Shown in pieces: positions 14,227-21,554 of a DNA stretch of 22,653 nucleotides. How positions within the stretch are numbered: the first letter of the stretch is position 1; every line of letters begins with the position of its first letter. The stretch covers positions 1-22,653 of the forward strand of contig JALUUX010000099.1 in assembly GCA_027021145.1 (NCBI GenBank). Reading direction: 5' to 3'. The position numbers were made by a program, and so were the translations under genes. The notes below the pieces were generated by a model, which saw only the letters and a list, made by a program, of their open reading frames with translations, made no database searches and was not told the DNA's origin. Origin of the DNA: Candidatus Shapirobacteria bacterium. Its GTDB lineage: Bacteria; Patescibacteriota; Microgenomatia; UBA12405; JAHJSD01.

Positions 14227-15156
14227 ATGGCTTTAGTTTTGATTGACTCTCATGCTATTCTTCACCGGGCTTATCATGCCCTGCCAAAACCGAACTTCAA
14301 GCGAAAAGGTCAGCTAGTCAATGCTGTTTACGGCTTTTTTAGCATGCTTTTAAAAGCAATCGACGAACTTAAGCCAGATTATTTGGCTGCCTGTTTTGAC
14401 GCCCCCGGACCCACTTTTAGGCACGAACAATTCATTGGTTACCAGGCTAATCGGCCCAAGATGGCTGATGAGCTGAGAGAACAAATCGAGCTTGCTCGAA
14501 CGGCGTTAAAGAAAGCGGGAATTCTAGTTTTGATCCAGCCCGGCTTCGAGGCCGATGACCTGATTGGGACGATAGTTGAAAAATCCAAAATCCAAAAACC
14601 AAAAACCAAAAAGATAAGGTTTAAAACTGGGGAAATTGTTGTCGTTACCGGGGATAAAGATTTAATGCAGTTAGTCGATGATCAAGTTAAGCTTTTTCTC
14701 TTGAGTAAGGGGATTAGTGGAGCTGAGCTGGTGGGGCCAGAGGAGGTAGAGAAGAAATTGGGTGTCCGGCCCGGGCAGGTGGTTGATTATAAGGCGTTGG
14801 TCGGTGATCCATCAGATAATTATCCGGGAGTGGCAGGAATTGGACCAAAGACGGCAGGGAAATTATTGGCAAAATTTGGTCGTCTTGAGAAAATTTGGCC
14901 ACACCTGGATGAGATAGATTCAAGATTGAGGGAGAAATTAGAGCAAGGCCGCCAAGCGGCAGAGCTCTCCTATCGGTTGGCTTTAATTAATCGTCAGGCG
15001 CCGATTAAATTTAAACTCTCTCAAGCTTGTTGGAGTCAGCAAAAATTAGAGAACTTGCGTCAGGTTCTCAAAGACCTGGGCTTTCCCTCCCTAGTTAAGC
15101 GGATTGATAAAATGGTTGATTTTCAAGAGCGGGGACGACAAATGGGGTTGTTTTAG
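14227..15156 (+). CDS. Stand-alone 5'-3' exonuclease (PolA N-terminal type)
   Basis: A 309-residue flap/5'-3' exonuclease corresponding to the N-terminal domain of DNA polymerase I, without polymerase. Metal-binding and helical-arch motifs are intact: VLIDSHAILHRAYHAL, CFDAPGPTFRHE, GFEADDLIGTI, VVTGDKDLMQL, and the H3TH region VGDPSDNYPGVAGIGPKTA. It would remove RNA primers and flaps. ATG at 14227 is chosen over an in-frame TTG at 14221, which lies in the -10 box. It ends RQMGLF, matching the QL[SD]LF beta-clamp-binding consensus. A lysine-rich insert of about ten residues (KSKIQKPKTKKIRFK) after EADDLIGTIVE is coded by four 7-base repeats (14581-14608). A diverged second copy of its 3' end lies at 17941-18018. 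Confidence 0.92.
   Translation: MALVLIDSHAILHRAYHALPKPNFKRKGQLVNAVYGFFSMLLKAIDELKPDYLAACFDAPGPTFRHEQFIGYQANRPKMADELREQIELARTALKKAGILVLIQPGFEADDLIGTIVEKSKIQKPKTKKIRFKTGEIVVVTGDKDLMQLVDDQVKLFLLSKGISGAELVGPEEVEKKLGVRPGQVVDYKALVGDPSDNYPGVAGIGPKTAGKLLAKFGRLEKIWPHLDEIDSRLREKLEQGRQAAELSYRLALINRQAPIKFKLSQACWSQQKLENLRQVLKDLGFPSLVKRIDKMVDFQERGRQMGLF
14581..14608 (+). repeat. Four 7-base tandem repeats inside the exonuclease gene
   Basis: Units AAATCCA, AAATCCA, AAAACCA, AAAACCA. They encode the lysine-rich insert between the ADD helix and the VVTGDKD strand, where relatives have a short loop. The period is not a multiple of three, so gain or loss of one unit would shift the frame. Confidence 0.65.
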
Positions 15157-15221
15157 CTAGGTTGGAACCTGGAGCAATTGATTAGGAGGAATTTACGAAT
15201 TTACGGATTGACGAATTTAGA

Positions 15222-15257
15222 AGGTAAGTTACTTAGGTTACTTAGGCTAACTAGGTT
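15222..15257 (+). repeat. 9-base tandem repeat, locus 1
   Basis: Four 9-base units, AGGTAAGTT, ACTTAGGTT, ACTTAGGCT and AACTAGGTT, ending directly at the ATG of the secreted glycosidase-like gene. The same unit recurs at 20547-20573 and 21427-21516. Just upstream (15194-15217) an 8-base repeat (ACGAATTT, ACGGATTG, ACGAATTT) is present, and CTAGGTT also follows the exonuclease stop (15157-15163). Confidence 0.75.
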
Positions 15258-17573
15258 ATGATGAAGCCAAAGTTTGAATTATGTCTTATTTTTGTTATTA
15301 GTTTTTTGACTTTCCTCTTCTACCCCAGAATAATTAGTGCTGACAGTGTTAAAACAATTTCCGATTTCAAGGTTTCCTATGCTACTTTAATGAATTATTT
15401 AAAGAGTACCGATGCTATTCAGGTTAAAGGCAACCAAATTATTTTCAGTGAATTTCCCGATTCTTCTAATTTCTTTTACCCAGGTCATCTAGGCAGCTGG
15501 TGGTCTCCCCCGTTTTACTCAACTTATTTCGATTTCACAAAAGAGAAGGACCCTCTAAAAGGGTTCTTTACTAGCCTCGCCTTTGTAATAGATGGCCAAG
15601 TTATTTGGGAAAAACCAGCAGATCCTACAAGATCTTTCTGGCATCCTTCTAAACTAGAAACAGTTGCTCAGTATGAAGAATTTGAAGTAGTAAGTAAAAA
15701 GATACCATTAATAGACCAACGTGGCATAGCTCATTCAATCACTATTCGCAATTTGACTAATAAAACACTTAATTTAACTACTGCATATCTTGTAGGCATC
15801 GGTAGCATCAATTATCTGGGACCAAAAGGATTTTCTTGGGCATGGAATTTAAACTCGCCAGGCGACACTTCTGGCTTATTTAAAAAAAGCGGACAAAGAA
15901 AATTCCTTTTTTATAACAAATCAAAAAAAGCATTTATTGCCTTTTTTGTTAACAGAGTAAACTCTTGGGTGATTGTTAATAATACTCAAGAATTTGCCAA
16001 CGAAATTCGTTCTACCTTAGGCCACTTTTCTAATCAAAACAGAGATAGCCAAAAAATCCCGGGCTCACTAGCAGCAATCAGTAATGACCTTAGTATTCTT
16101 CCTAATCAGGAGAGGAAAATCTGTGCCGTCTTCTTGATGGGAGGAGCCGACTCGCGGGAAGAAGCAGAAATGAAAACACTATTATCAAACGATCCCTGTT
16201 CGCAAACTTGGGAAGAAAGAAGTGATAATTATTGGAACAGACTCTTGACAAAAGCCAAAACTGAATCCCTATTAATAGCCCCCAAGTATAAAAAACTCTA
16301 CTGGCAAGGAATAGTGAATTTCTTGCTTAACCGCTGGGACTTTAGCAAAAATTGCAATGATTACTTCTGTCCTAAGGACAAAGTTTTCTATTCTTATGCT
16401 GCTGGCTTTGGGCAGTCAATGGCCCAATATAATTGGAGTCTCTCCCGATATAGTAGTCTGCTAGCAGAATACGAGCCGACTCAACTCAAGGAACAGATAA
16501 GACGGGGCTTGATAGCTTTCTCTTTAGGATGTCGAGCATATGATCCTATTTTTAATCATCACCTTTGTGATTTAATATATGCCAACGATGCCGTTTCCCT
16601 TATAAGAACAATTTTAGATTATGTTCAGTTAACAAAAGATCTAGGCATCTTATATGAAAAAGTAGCGGGAAAATCAATAGCCAGCTGGATAAAGCTTCTA
16701 GCAGATTATCCCTATGAAGGATACTGGAGACAAACAAGTCTAGTTGACTGTGGAGATGATCGTAAGCTTTACGAGCTATCAATTCACTGTAATTTAGGAA
16801 GCCGTTACAATGGGGTAGTACCTGTTCCCAATGGCGATCGATACGCAGCTTATATTTGGGCCGACTATCTGTTAAGAGCAATCGGAGAACCAACTATATA
16901 TCGACAAAAGGCCCAACAAGTAGCTAGCGATCTTTCTGAGTATCTCTGGTCTAAGGAAAAAGGATGGTTTAAAAGCTTTGTTCTCTATACCAATAGTGGA
17001 CAAAAGCTTGAGTCTCCCCAGGCTTCCTTTTTCAAACTGGCACCGACCTTTCATTTACTCGAGTACCGAGGGTTATTAAATGACCAACAAATCAATGCAT
17101 TAGTGAAAGTTTTCGAGAGGGAGTTTCTTGGACCCTATGGCTTAACTTCCATAAGCTTGACTGCTAGAAGTAGCTGGTGTAGTCGAGAAGATTGGCAGGG
17201 ACCTGGTCTGTATACCGGGGAAGTGGGCCATATAATTCGAGGCTTCAAAATCAGTGGACAAAGAGAAAAAAGCCAATTAGTAATAAACAAATATCGCTAC
17301 TTAGAAGATTTGCCTTTCTGGTCTGAAGCCCTAAGCTATGACACTCCCATCTTGCCTCTTCGATTTGGCATACACGCAAACGGGCAATCAGCTAGTCACA
17401 TAAACATTGATGCTAGTGGGATTAGCTATGCTCTTTCTGAGAAATTAGTTTTTAGAGATAATTCTATAGTGAGAAAGCAGCTACTTAGATTTTACCAAAC
17501 GAAAATCGATGGGTTCGATTATAATTCTGATGAAGAAATCAACATGCTGGACTTTTTTTGGATTAAAGATTAG
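15258..17573 (+). CDS. Secreted glycosidase-like protein with dockerin-like end
   Basis: A 771-residue exported protein. A signal peptide (basic start, hydrophobic ~9-24, cleavage likely after IISA at residue ~28) is followed by a beta-rich N-terminal half, then a helical half that looks like an (alpha/alpha)6 barrel of the GH63/GH94 style. The sequence LIYANDAVSLIRTILDYVQLTKDLGIL and the later RYNGVVPVPNGDRYAAYIWADY resemble that fold's helices. I cannot assign a family or substrate. The last residues form one EF-hand-like dockerin loop, DYNSDEEINMLD (754-765). Codon use is more A/T-rich than in the exonuclease. Either of two adjacent ATGs can start it. It is bordered by 9-base repeats upstream and an exonuclease relic downstream, which suggests acquisition. 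Confidence 0.75.
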   Translation: MMKPKFELCLIFVISFLTFLFYPRIISADSVKTISDFKVSYATLMNYLKSTDAIQVKGNQIIFSEFPDSSNFFYPGHLGSWWSPPFYSTYFDFTKEKDPLKGFFTSLAFVIDGQVIWEKPADPTRSFWHPSKLETVAQYEEFEVVSKKIPLIDQRGIAHSITIRNLTNKTLNLTTAYLVGIGSINYLGPKGFSWAWNLNSPGDTSGLFKKSGQRKFLFYNKSKKAFIAFFVNRVNSWVIVNNTQEFANEIRSTLGHFSNQNRDSQKIPGSLAAISNDLSILPNQERKICAVFLMGGADSREEAEMKTLLSNDPCSQTWEERSDNYWNRLLTKAKTESLLIAPKYKKLYWQGIVNFLLNRWDFSKNCNDYFCPKDKVFYSYAAGFGQSMAQYNWSLSRYSSLLAEYEPTQLKEQIRRGLIAFSLGCRAYDPIFNHHLCDLIYANDAVSLIRTILDYVQLTKDLGILYEKVAGKSIASWIKLLADYPYEGYWRQTSLVDCGDDRKLYELSIHCNLGSRYNGVVPVPNGDRYAAYIWADYLLRAIGEPTIYRQKAQQVASDLSEYLWSKEKGWFKSFVLYTNSGQKLESPQASFFKLAPTFHLLEYRGLLNDQQINALVKVFEREFLGPYGLTSISLTARSSWCSREDWQGPGLYTGEVGHIIRGFKISGQREKSQLVINKYRYLEDLPFWSEALSYDTPILPLRFGIHANGQSASHINIDASGISYALSEKLVFRDNSIVRKQLLRFYQTKIDGFDYNSDEEINMLDFFWIKD

Positions 17574-17850
17574 CCAAGTATACCTCTTAAACCTTGTTAC
17601 TTTTTGGAAAATTGGAGAAAAACGCCTTAATCAAGCAAGCTAAACCACCTAAGAAATTGACTTTGTCTTCAAGCCTGCTAAAAAATTGAGACCGAGAAGG
17701 GGGTGTCTATTTACTAATTGCCCTAGAGGATCCAAAAAGCAAGGAAGTCTATTTCGTTTTCGACATGGTGATATATTACTGCACTGTAGATATTGGAAGT
17801 GTTTGCAAGATAAACAGAAGTATTATTTCTCCCAATTTTTAACTAGATAA
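17574..17850. other. Gap without a recognisable gene
   Basis: About 280 bases after the glycosidase-like stop with frequent stops in all frames on both strands. Short open pieces (for example a reading LEDPKSKEVYFVFDM near 17728-17772) suggest decayed coding sequence, but I cannot name a parent. No tRNA, hairpin terminator or insertion-sequence end was seen. Confidence 0.4.
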
Positions 17851-18018
17851 CCAGAATTGGGTGGAGTTACTTTTCCATCTCTATTAGCATCAGGAAATAG
17901 GCTTTCTGACCAACTAAGGACTCCAAACATTGATTTGGTTTTTCCCTCCCTAGTCAAACGGGTTGATAAAATCCTTGGCTCTCAAAATCAAAAACGACAG
18001 ATGGGCTTGTTTGACTAG
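17851..18018 (+). pseudogene. Remnant of a second 5'-3' exonuclease gene (3' end)
   Basis: The open frame ends FPSLVKRVDKIL, nine further residues, then RQMGLFD and a stop. Aligned without gaps to the intact gene end (15082-15156), 16 of 24 residues agree, including the clamp-binding QMGLF. Many base differences are synonymous (GTC for GTT, AAA for AAG, CAG for CAA, GGC for GGG). Similarity fades upstream of about 17890 and a TAA at 17848-17850 closes the frame; no exonuclease active-site motif is present. It is a truncated relic of a diverged copy, not a fresh duplication. Confidence 0.7.
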
Positions 18019-18168
18019 AGAAAGATTTTGATTGGGGAGCCAACTTATCTTTGCCCAAAGAAAATATTTAGCTGGCTAGTCAAGACTTGACTTTATTGAT
18101 TGAAAGGATGCGAGAATAAGCGCTATCTTCTGATTTGGAAGCCAGGGCTTAGAACTTTCTTCTCCTCC

Positions 18169-18354
18169 TTATTGTTTTATTTTTATTAGTTTTGAGGTTG
18201 GCTTTAGTGGAGCTGGTTTTGGTTCCCTAACCCGCACTAGATTTTTGTTCCCGCCCTCAATGACTAGCCTTCCCGGCCCCTCTCTCCTCACTAGAGTCGT
18301 GGATTCTGGAAACTTCCCGATAAGTGAATAATCGTTTGGATTTAATTCTTTCAT
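18169..18354 (-). CDS. Small protein of unknown function downstream of the orphan gene
   Basis: A 61-residue reading from the ATG at 18354 (MKELNPNDYSLIG...); an in-frame TTG at 18372 would add six residues. No membrane segment or known motif. The C-terminal third is basic and proline-rich (REPKPAPLKPTSKLIKIKQ). It begins 21 bases after the stop of the 200-residue gene on the same strand, so the two probably form one unit. No strong ribosome-binding site is visible, which lowers confidence that it is expressed. Confidence 0.45.
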   Translation of the reverse strand: MKELNPNDYSLIGKFPESTTLVRREGPGRLVIEGGNKNLVRVREPKPAPLKPTSKLIKIKQ

Positions 18355-18375
18355 ATCAACTGCTAGTGCCAAACT

Positions 18376-18978
18376 TTAACCATAGCGCTTCTTTAGTCTC
18401 TTCTCGAGTTCAGGGCCGTCTTCAAGAAAAAGTGTCATTCTCTCTGCCGTTTCAAACGGAGAGACGCTATCATCGATTAGCATTTCGAGCAAGTCAAGTT
18501 GGGCTGCTAGTCGGCGGCCCTCCCGTCTTATTTCTGGTAATTTCCATGCCCTTCTACCTTCTGCTTGTACTCCTTCTCCTGCTATCATTTTTCTTGCAAA
18601 CATTTTTAATGCATTTATTACGGCCCTTGTTGCCTCTGGATTCTCTTTCGGATCAACGCCTTCTGGATAGCGGACCTCTCTTCCTAGGGCCATTGTGTAT
18701 ACTATCTCTTTCTCTTGTCCTTCAGCTCCAAGACATCCTGAGCGCACTCCTGCCCTTAGTGCTCTCCTAAGAGTATCAACTACACCCCCCGCATAGCCCC
18801 CTTCAGCCGAATTGGATATTCGGCTATATAGCTCTAGGGTTCCCAGGAGGTATCTACCTGGTGTAAGCCAGGGAGTACAAAACTGCGGTCGGTCGCTTTC
18901 TGGGAAAAAACCCACTGCTTCCCAAGCCTTCTCTACAGGCGATTTATACTCTTCTTCTATGGGAAATGGTCTTTCCAT
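18376..18978 (-). CDS. Unrecognised 200-residue soluble protein
   Basis: I do not recognise this protein. It is hydrophilic, mainly helical, with no signal peptide or membrane segment. It starts MERPFPIEEEYKSPVEKAW, has a Gly-rich patch EGGYAGGVVD near residue 60, and a helical charged C-terminal half. It prefers Arg and Glu over Lys, unlike its neighbours, and its codons look more GC-rich. The start has a real Shine-Dalgarno sequence (AGAGGG about eight bases before ATG), whereas most first genes here lack one. Both traits suggest transfer from elsewhere. An inverted repeat TTGCTA/TAGCAA lies ~50 bases upstream. Confidence 0.7.
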   Translation of the reverse strand: MERPFPIEEEYKSPVEKAWEAVGFFPESDRPQFCTPWLTPGRYLLGTLELYSRISNSAEGGYAGGVVDTLRRALRAGVRSGCLGAEGQEKEIVYTMALGREVRYPEGVDPKENPEATRAVINALKMFARKMIAGEGVQAEGRRAWKLPEIRREGRRLAAQLDLLEMLIDDSVSPFETAERMTLFLEDGPELEKRLKKRYG

Positions 18979-19027
18979 AATTTATTCCCTCTGAATTATT
19001 TTTTAAAGACGGGATCGAATATAATAT

Positions 19028-19044
19028 TTGCTATATTGTAGCAA
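19028..19044. promoter_or_regulatory. Inverted repeat upstream of the orphan gene
   Basis: TTGCTA (19028-19033), five-base spacer, TAGCAA (19039-19044), about 50 bases before the ATG of the 200-residue gene and embedded in AT-rich DNA with TATATT-like elements. Suitable as an operator; no regulator gene is adjacent. The remaining part of 18979-19160 shows nothing else supported. Confidence 0.4.
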
Positions 19045-19170
19045 CTCAACATGGATGTGTCAAATTTTGTATGGCATCAGGGTTTCGTTTGTTTCTCCCT
19101 GGTGGAATGGATCAGTGACGGAGAGTTAGTAAGATTGGCTGGTTAAGTACCGACTATTTTGGATTGACAT

Positions 19171-19211
19171 TCCAAAAAAATCTTGACTTTTTTGGAGTAA
19201 AAGTCTAAAAT
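19171..19211 (+). promoter_or_regulatory. Promoter with overlapping operator, second DUF4143 ATPase
   Basis: TTGACT (19183-19188), a 17-base spacer and TAAAAT (19206-19211); the ATG at 19220 follows after eight bases. A perfect inverted repeat, TCCAAAAAA (19171-19179) and TTTTTTGGA (19188-19196), straddles the -35 box, so a bound protein would compete with RNA polymerase. Regulation by the ATPase itself is possible but not shown. Confidence 0.6.
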
Positions 19212-19219
19212 TGTTGCCA

Positions 19220-20365
19220 ATGCTAGTTAAGCGGTTGTATCTTAACCAACTTAAAAAACTTATTTTACCAGGAAAGATAAGTTTGATTGTTGGTCCAAGA
19301 AGAGCAGGAAAAACTACTTTTCTTCATCAGTTTTTGAAAGAAAAAGCAAATAAAGAGAGAGTCAAATTTGTTTTAGGAGATAATTTAAAAATCCAGGAAA
19401 TCCTCTCTTCAAGAGACCAAAAACTATTAAGTGAATTTGTCGAAGGGGTAGATTTACTAATCATTGATGAAGTTCATTTTATTCCCCAAGTGGGCTATTC
19501 ACTAAAACTTCTTATTGATACTCATCCTCACCTGAAGATAGTAGCTACTGGTTCGGCCAGCCTGGACCTTGTTCATAAAGTAGGAGAACCCTTGGTTGGC
19601 CGAAAGCTAACGATTAAATTTTATCCCTTTTCAATTTATGAACTGCGAAGAACTTATTATCGAAATGATTTTGAGCTCAAACAAGAATTAGAAGACATTC
19701 TTGTTTATGGCTTATATCCTGAGATTTTTCTCACTCCCCAAAAAAGACAAAAACAACTCCTTTTAAGCGAACTTATCGAATCTTACTTGCTGCGTGATAT
19801 CTTGACTTTGGAAAACTTACGCTATCCTTTTCTTTTAAAAAGGCTGCTGCAGCTTTTAGCTTTTCAAATCAGTAATTTGGTTTCCTGGAATGAACTGGCC
19901 CGAGAGCTGGGGACAGATGTAAAAACAATCGAGAAGTATCTCTGGCTCCTGGAAAAGAGTTTTATTATTATCTCTTTATTTAGTTTTAGCCGCAATTTAA
20001 GAAACGAGCTTAAAAAAAGTAAGAAATACTACTTTGTTGATCTGGGAATAAGAAATGCCCTAATCCAAGACTTTACTCCCTGGCAAAAACGGGCTGATAA
20101 AGGCCAATTATGGGAAAATTTTCTCTTTATCGAAAGACTGAAGCGGGCAGCTCTTAGAGGAGTCCAAAGCAATTATTTTTTCTGGCGCACTAGGTATGAT
20201 CAGGAAATAGATCTGATCGAATGGCGTCAGGGAAGAATCCACCCTTATGAATTCAAGCTCAAGAAGATAAAACCAAAAGGATGGTTAAAGTTTAAACAGG
20301 CCTATCCTGAGGCCACCAAGCTGAAGGTGATCAATCAAGATGGTTTCTTAAATTTTGTTGCCTAG
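19220..20365 (+). CDS. ATPase with C-terminal DUF4143 domain, second copy
   Basis: A 381-residue paralogue of the ATPase at 297. Walker A is GPRRAGKTT (25-33), Walker B is LLIIDEVHF (D83, E84), and a sensor-like ATGSAS follows near residue 110. The C-terminal half has the DUF4143 pattern, with LWENFLFIERLKR and a PD-(D/E)xK-like QEIDLI then PYEFKLKK. The ATG at 19220 is chosen over an in-frame TTG at 19211 that falls inside the -10 box. Divergence from the first copy is large, so they are not recent duplicates. Its place beside a toxin-antitoxin pair and orphan genes is typical for this family in accessory regions; function unknown. Confidence 0.88.
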   Translation: MLVKRLYLNQLKKLILPGKISLIVGPRRAGKTTFLHQFLKEKANKERVKFVLGDNLKIQEILSSRDQKLLSEFVEGVDLLIIDEVHFIPQVGYSLKLLIDTHPHLKIVATGSASLDLVHKVGEPLVGRKLTIKFYPFSIYELRRTYYRNDFELKQELEDILVYGLYPEIFLTPQKRQKQLLLSELIESYLLRDILTLENLRYPFLLKRLLQLLAFQISNLVSWNELARELGTDVKTIEKYLWLLEKSFIIISLFSFSRNLRNELKKSKKYYFVDLGIRNALIQDFTPWQKRADKGQLWENFLFIERLKRAALRGVQSNYFFWRTRYDQEIDLIEWRQGRIHPYEFKLKKIKPKGWLKFKQAYPEATKLKVINQDGFLNFVA

Positions 20366-20667
20366 ATAAACGATAACGCTGATTTTTGCCCTAAAAGCTA
20401 GTGACTTTCCTATAACAAACTCTTGATAGAGTGATTTCTGTCCAATAGAAAAAGATTAGGTATTTCTCAAATTAAAGGGTTTGACTGGGATAAGGGTAAT
20501 GGGCGAAAAATTAGGCTTATCTCGGCTCGGGAAAATCTCCATGGTTAACTAGGTTGCTTAGGTTGGGTAGGAGGGGGAAATTTTGGTAATTTTTACTCCC
20601 TTAACTCTTTTTAGCAAAACGGGTTGACATCAACCAATTTGTTGGAAAACTTCAAGGTCGATCTCGA
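20366..20667. other. Intergenic gap, convergent between ATPase and vapC
   Basis: No gene seen. It holds the second 9-base repeat locus (20547-20573) and a 14-base inverted repeat GGTTGA-CA-TCAACC (20622-20635) 33 bases beyond the vapC stop. The latter has no T-run on either side, so it is only a weak terminator candidate. Confidence 0.5.
20547..20573 (+). repeat. 9-base tandem repeat, locus 2
   Basis: Units AACTAGGTT, GCTTAGGTT and a degraded GGGTAGGAG in the gap between the second ATPase and vapC. Matches the units at 15222-15257 and 21427-21516. Confidence 0.65.
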
Positions 20668-21060
20668 CTAGAGTAGTTTTAAGTGATTGATCCGGTTAAA
20701 GTGTTTTTTGTTGCCGGTAACAAGAGTTAGTTGGTGCCCTAAAGCAGTGGCGGCAATCAAGAGATCGAAATCGGCTAGGCGTTGACCTTTCTTTTCTAAA
20801 TTGACTTTTAAGCGAATGAATTGGCGGCCAACTTTCTTTTCCAGGGGCAAAATACTGGTCTGGCTGAGGGAAAGGAACTTTTCAAATTCCCCTCTTCGTT
20901 TTTTAGGCCGAGTCGATTTTTCGATTCCGTAAAGAATTTCCAGCCAAGAGATGATGCTGATAAACCATTGTTGGTCGCCTATTTGCTGGAGAAGAGAAAC
21001 AGCTGACTCTTTGTTTTTGAGAAAGTCGATAATAATATCAGAATCCAGCAAGTAGCCCAT
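20668..21060 (-). CDS. vapC: PIN-domain toxin, VapC family
   Basis: A 130-residue PIN-domain ribonuclease. The acidic active-site residues are visible: D6 (with D8) in LLDSDIIIDFL, E41 in WLEILYG, and D97/D99 in LADFDLLIAATA, followed by VTGNKKHFNRI. VapC toxins cleave RNA such as tRNA or rRNA and stop growth unless bound by the cognate antitoxin. The start lies two bases after the antitoxin stop, so they are co-expressed. Length and motifs are normal, and no damage is seen. Confidence 0.9.
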   Translation of the reverse strand: MGYLLDSDIIIDFLKNKESAVSLLQQIGDQQWFISIISWLEILYGIEKSTRPKKRRGEFEKFLSLSQTSILPLEKKVGRQFIRLKVNLEKKGQRLADFDLLIAATALGHQLTLVTGNKKHFNRINHLKLL

Positions 21061-21062
21061 AG

Positions 21063-21317
21063 CTAAGCAATTAATTTAGACTTGGCCCGCATTCTTTTGG
21101 CTGTTTGTTTGATTATTTGACCATCCTTGTTATCCCAGGCTCCGGCCAGGTCTAACAGTTGCTGAGGTTGTTTGTTGCTGGCCTTGTCGATGGGTATTAG
21201 TTTAGCCATTGGCTTGCCCATTCGTTCGACAACGATCTCCATTCCCTGGTAGTAGACTAAATTGATTAGCTCACCTAATTTGGTTCTGGCTTCGTAAGCC
21301 GAAACTCGTTTGATCAT
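21063..21317 (-). CDS. Phd/YefM-type antitoxin
   Basis: An 84-residue antitoxin. The N-terminal ~50 residues fit the Phd/YefM DNA-binding fold (IKRVSAYEARTKLGELINLV, then EIVVERMGKPMAKLIP). The C-terminal part (WDNKDGQIIKQTAKRMRAK) would neutralise VapC. Such proteins repress their own operon, and a 7+7 inverted repeat lies over the promoter just upstream. It pairs with the adjacent PIN toxin. Confidence 0.88.
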   Translation of the reverse strand: MIKRVSAYEARTKLGELINLVYYQGMEIVVERMGKPMAKLIPIDKASNKQPQQLLDLAGAWDNKDGQIIKQTAKRMRAKSKLIA

Positions 21318-21320
21318 AGA

Positions 21321-21338
21321 TAAAATTGAATAATTTTA
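21321..21338. promoter_or_regulatory. Operator and -10 box of the toxin-antitoxin operon
   Basis: TAAAATT (21321-21327), a four-base spacer and AATTTTA (21332-21338) form a perfect inverted repeat that includes a minus-strand TAAAAT. It lies three bases outside the antitoxin ATG, a standard place for antitoxin autoregulation. Confidence 0.55.
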
Positions 21339-21426
21339 GTAATTAATCGAATTGTATAAAGGGAAGAAAATTTTGTCAAATTTTGCTTTTTGGGAGATTT
21401 AAGGCAGTGCTGTTATTCCAATGTTA

Positions 21427-21516
21427 AGTAGGGTTTTGTGGGTTGCCTAGGTTGCTTAAGTCAACTAGGTTACTTAGGTTATTTAGGTGTGATTGGGGTG
21501 ATTGGTCTGATTGGGG
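21427..21516 (+). repeat. 9-base tandem repeat, locus 3 (longest)
   Basis: Ten consecutive 9-base units. The core ones are GCCTAGGTT, GCTTAAGTC, AACTAGGTT, ACTTAGGTT and ATTTAGGTG, followed by TGATTGGGG, TGATTGGTC, TGATTGGGG; the two at the left end are degraded. It lies between the divergent antitoxin and glycosyltransferase genes. Confidence 0.75.
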
Positions 21517-21542
21517 GCGGGAAGGAGGAGGAGAGAATGAGG

Positions 21543-21548
21543 TAGAAT
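21543..21548 (+). promoter_or_regulatory. -10 box of the glycosyltransferase gene
   Basis: TAGAAT with six bases to the GTG start at 21555, again predicting a leaderless message. The purine-rich GGAGGAGGAGAG (21524-21535) is about 20 bases away, too far for normal ribosome binding. Confidence 0.45.
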
Positions 21549-21554
21549 AAGAGC

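Noticed and set aside
15157..18018. Insertion sequence or integrase-borne island between the two exonuclease ends
   Set aside because: No transposase, integrase, terminal inverted repeats or exact duplication is present; only the diverged gene end is seen.
19051..19146. 31-codon open frame (MDVSNFVWHQGF...) between the orphan gene and the second ATPase
   Set aside because: No family match and no convincing start signal; may be decayed coding DNA, but I cannot support a gene.
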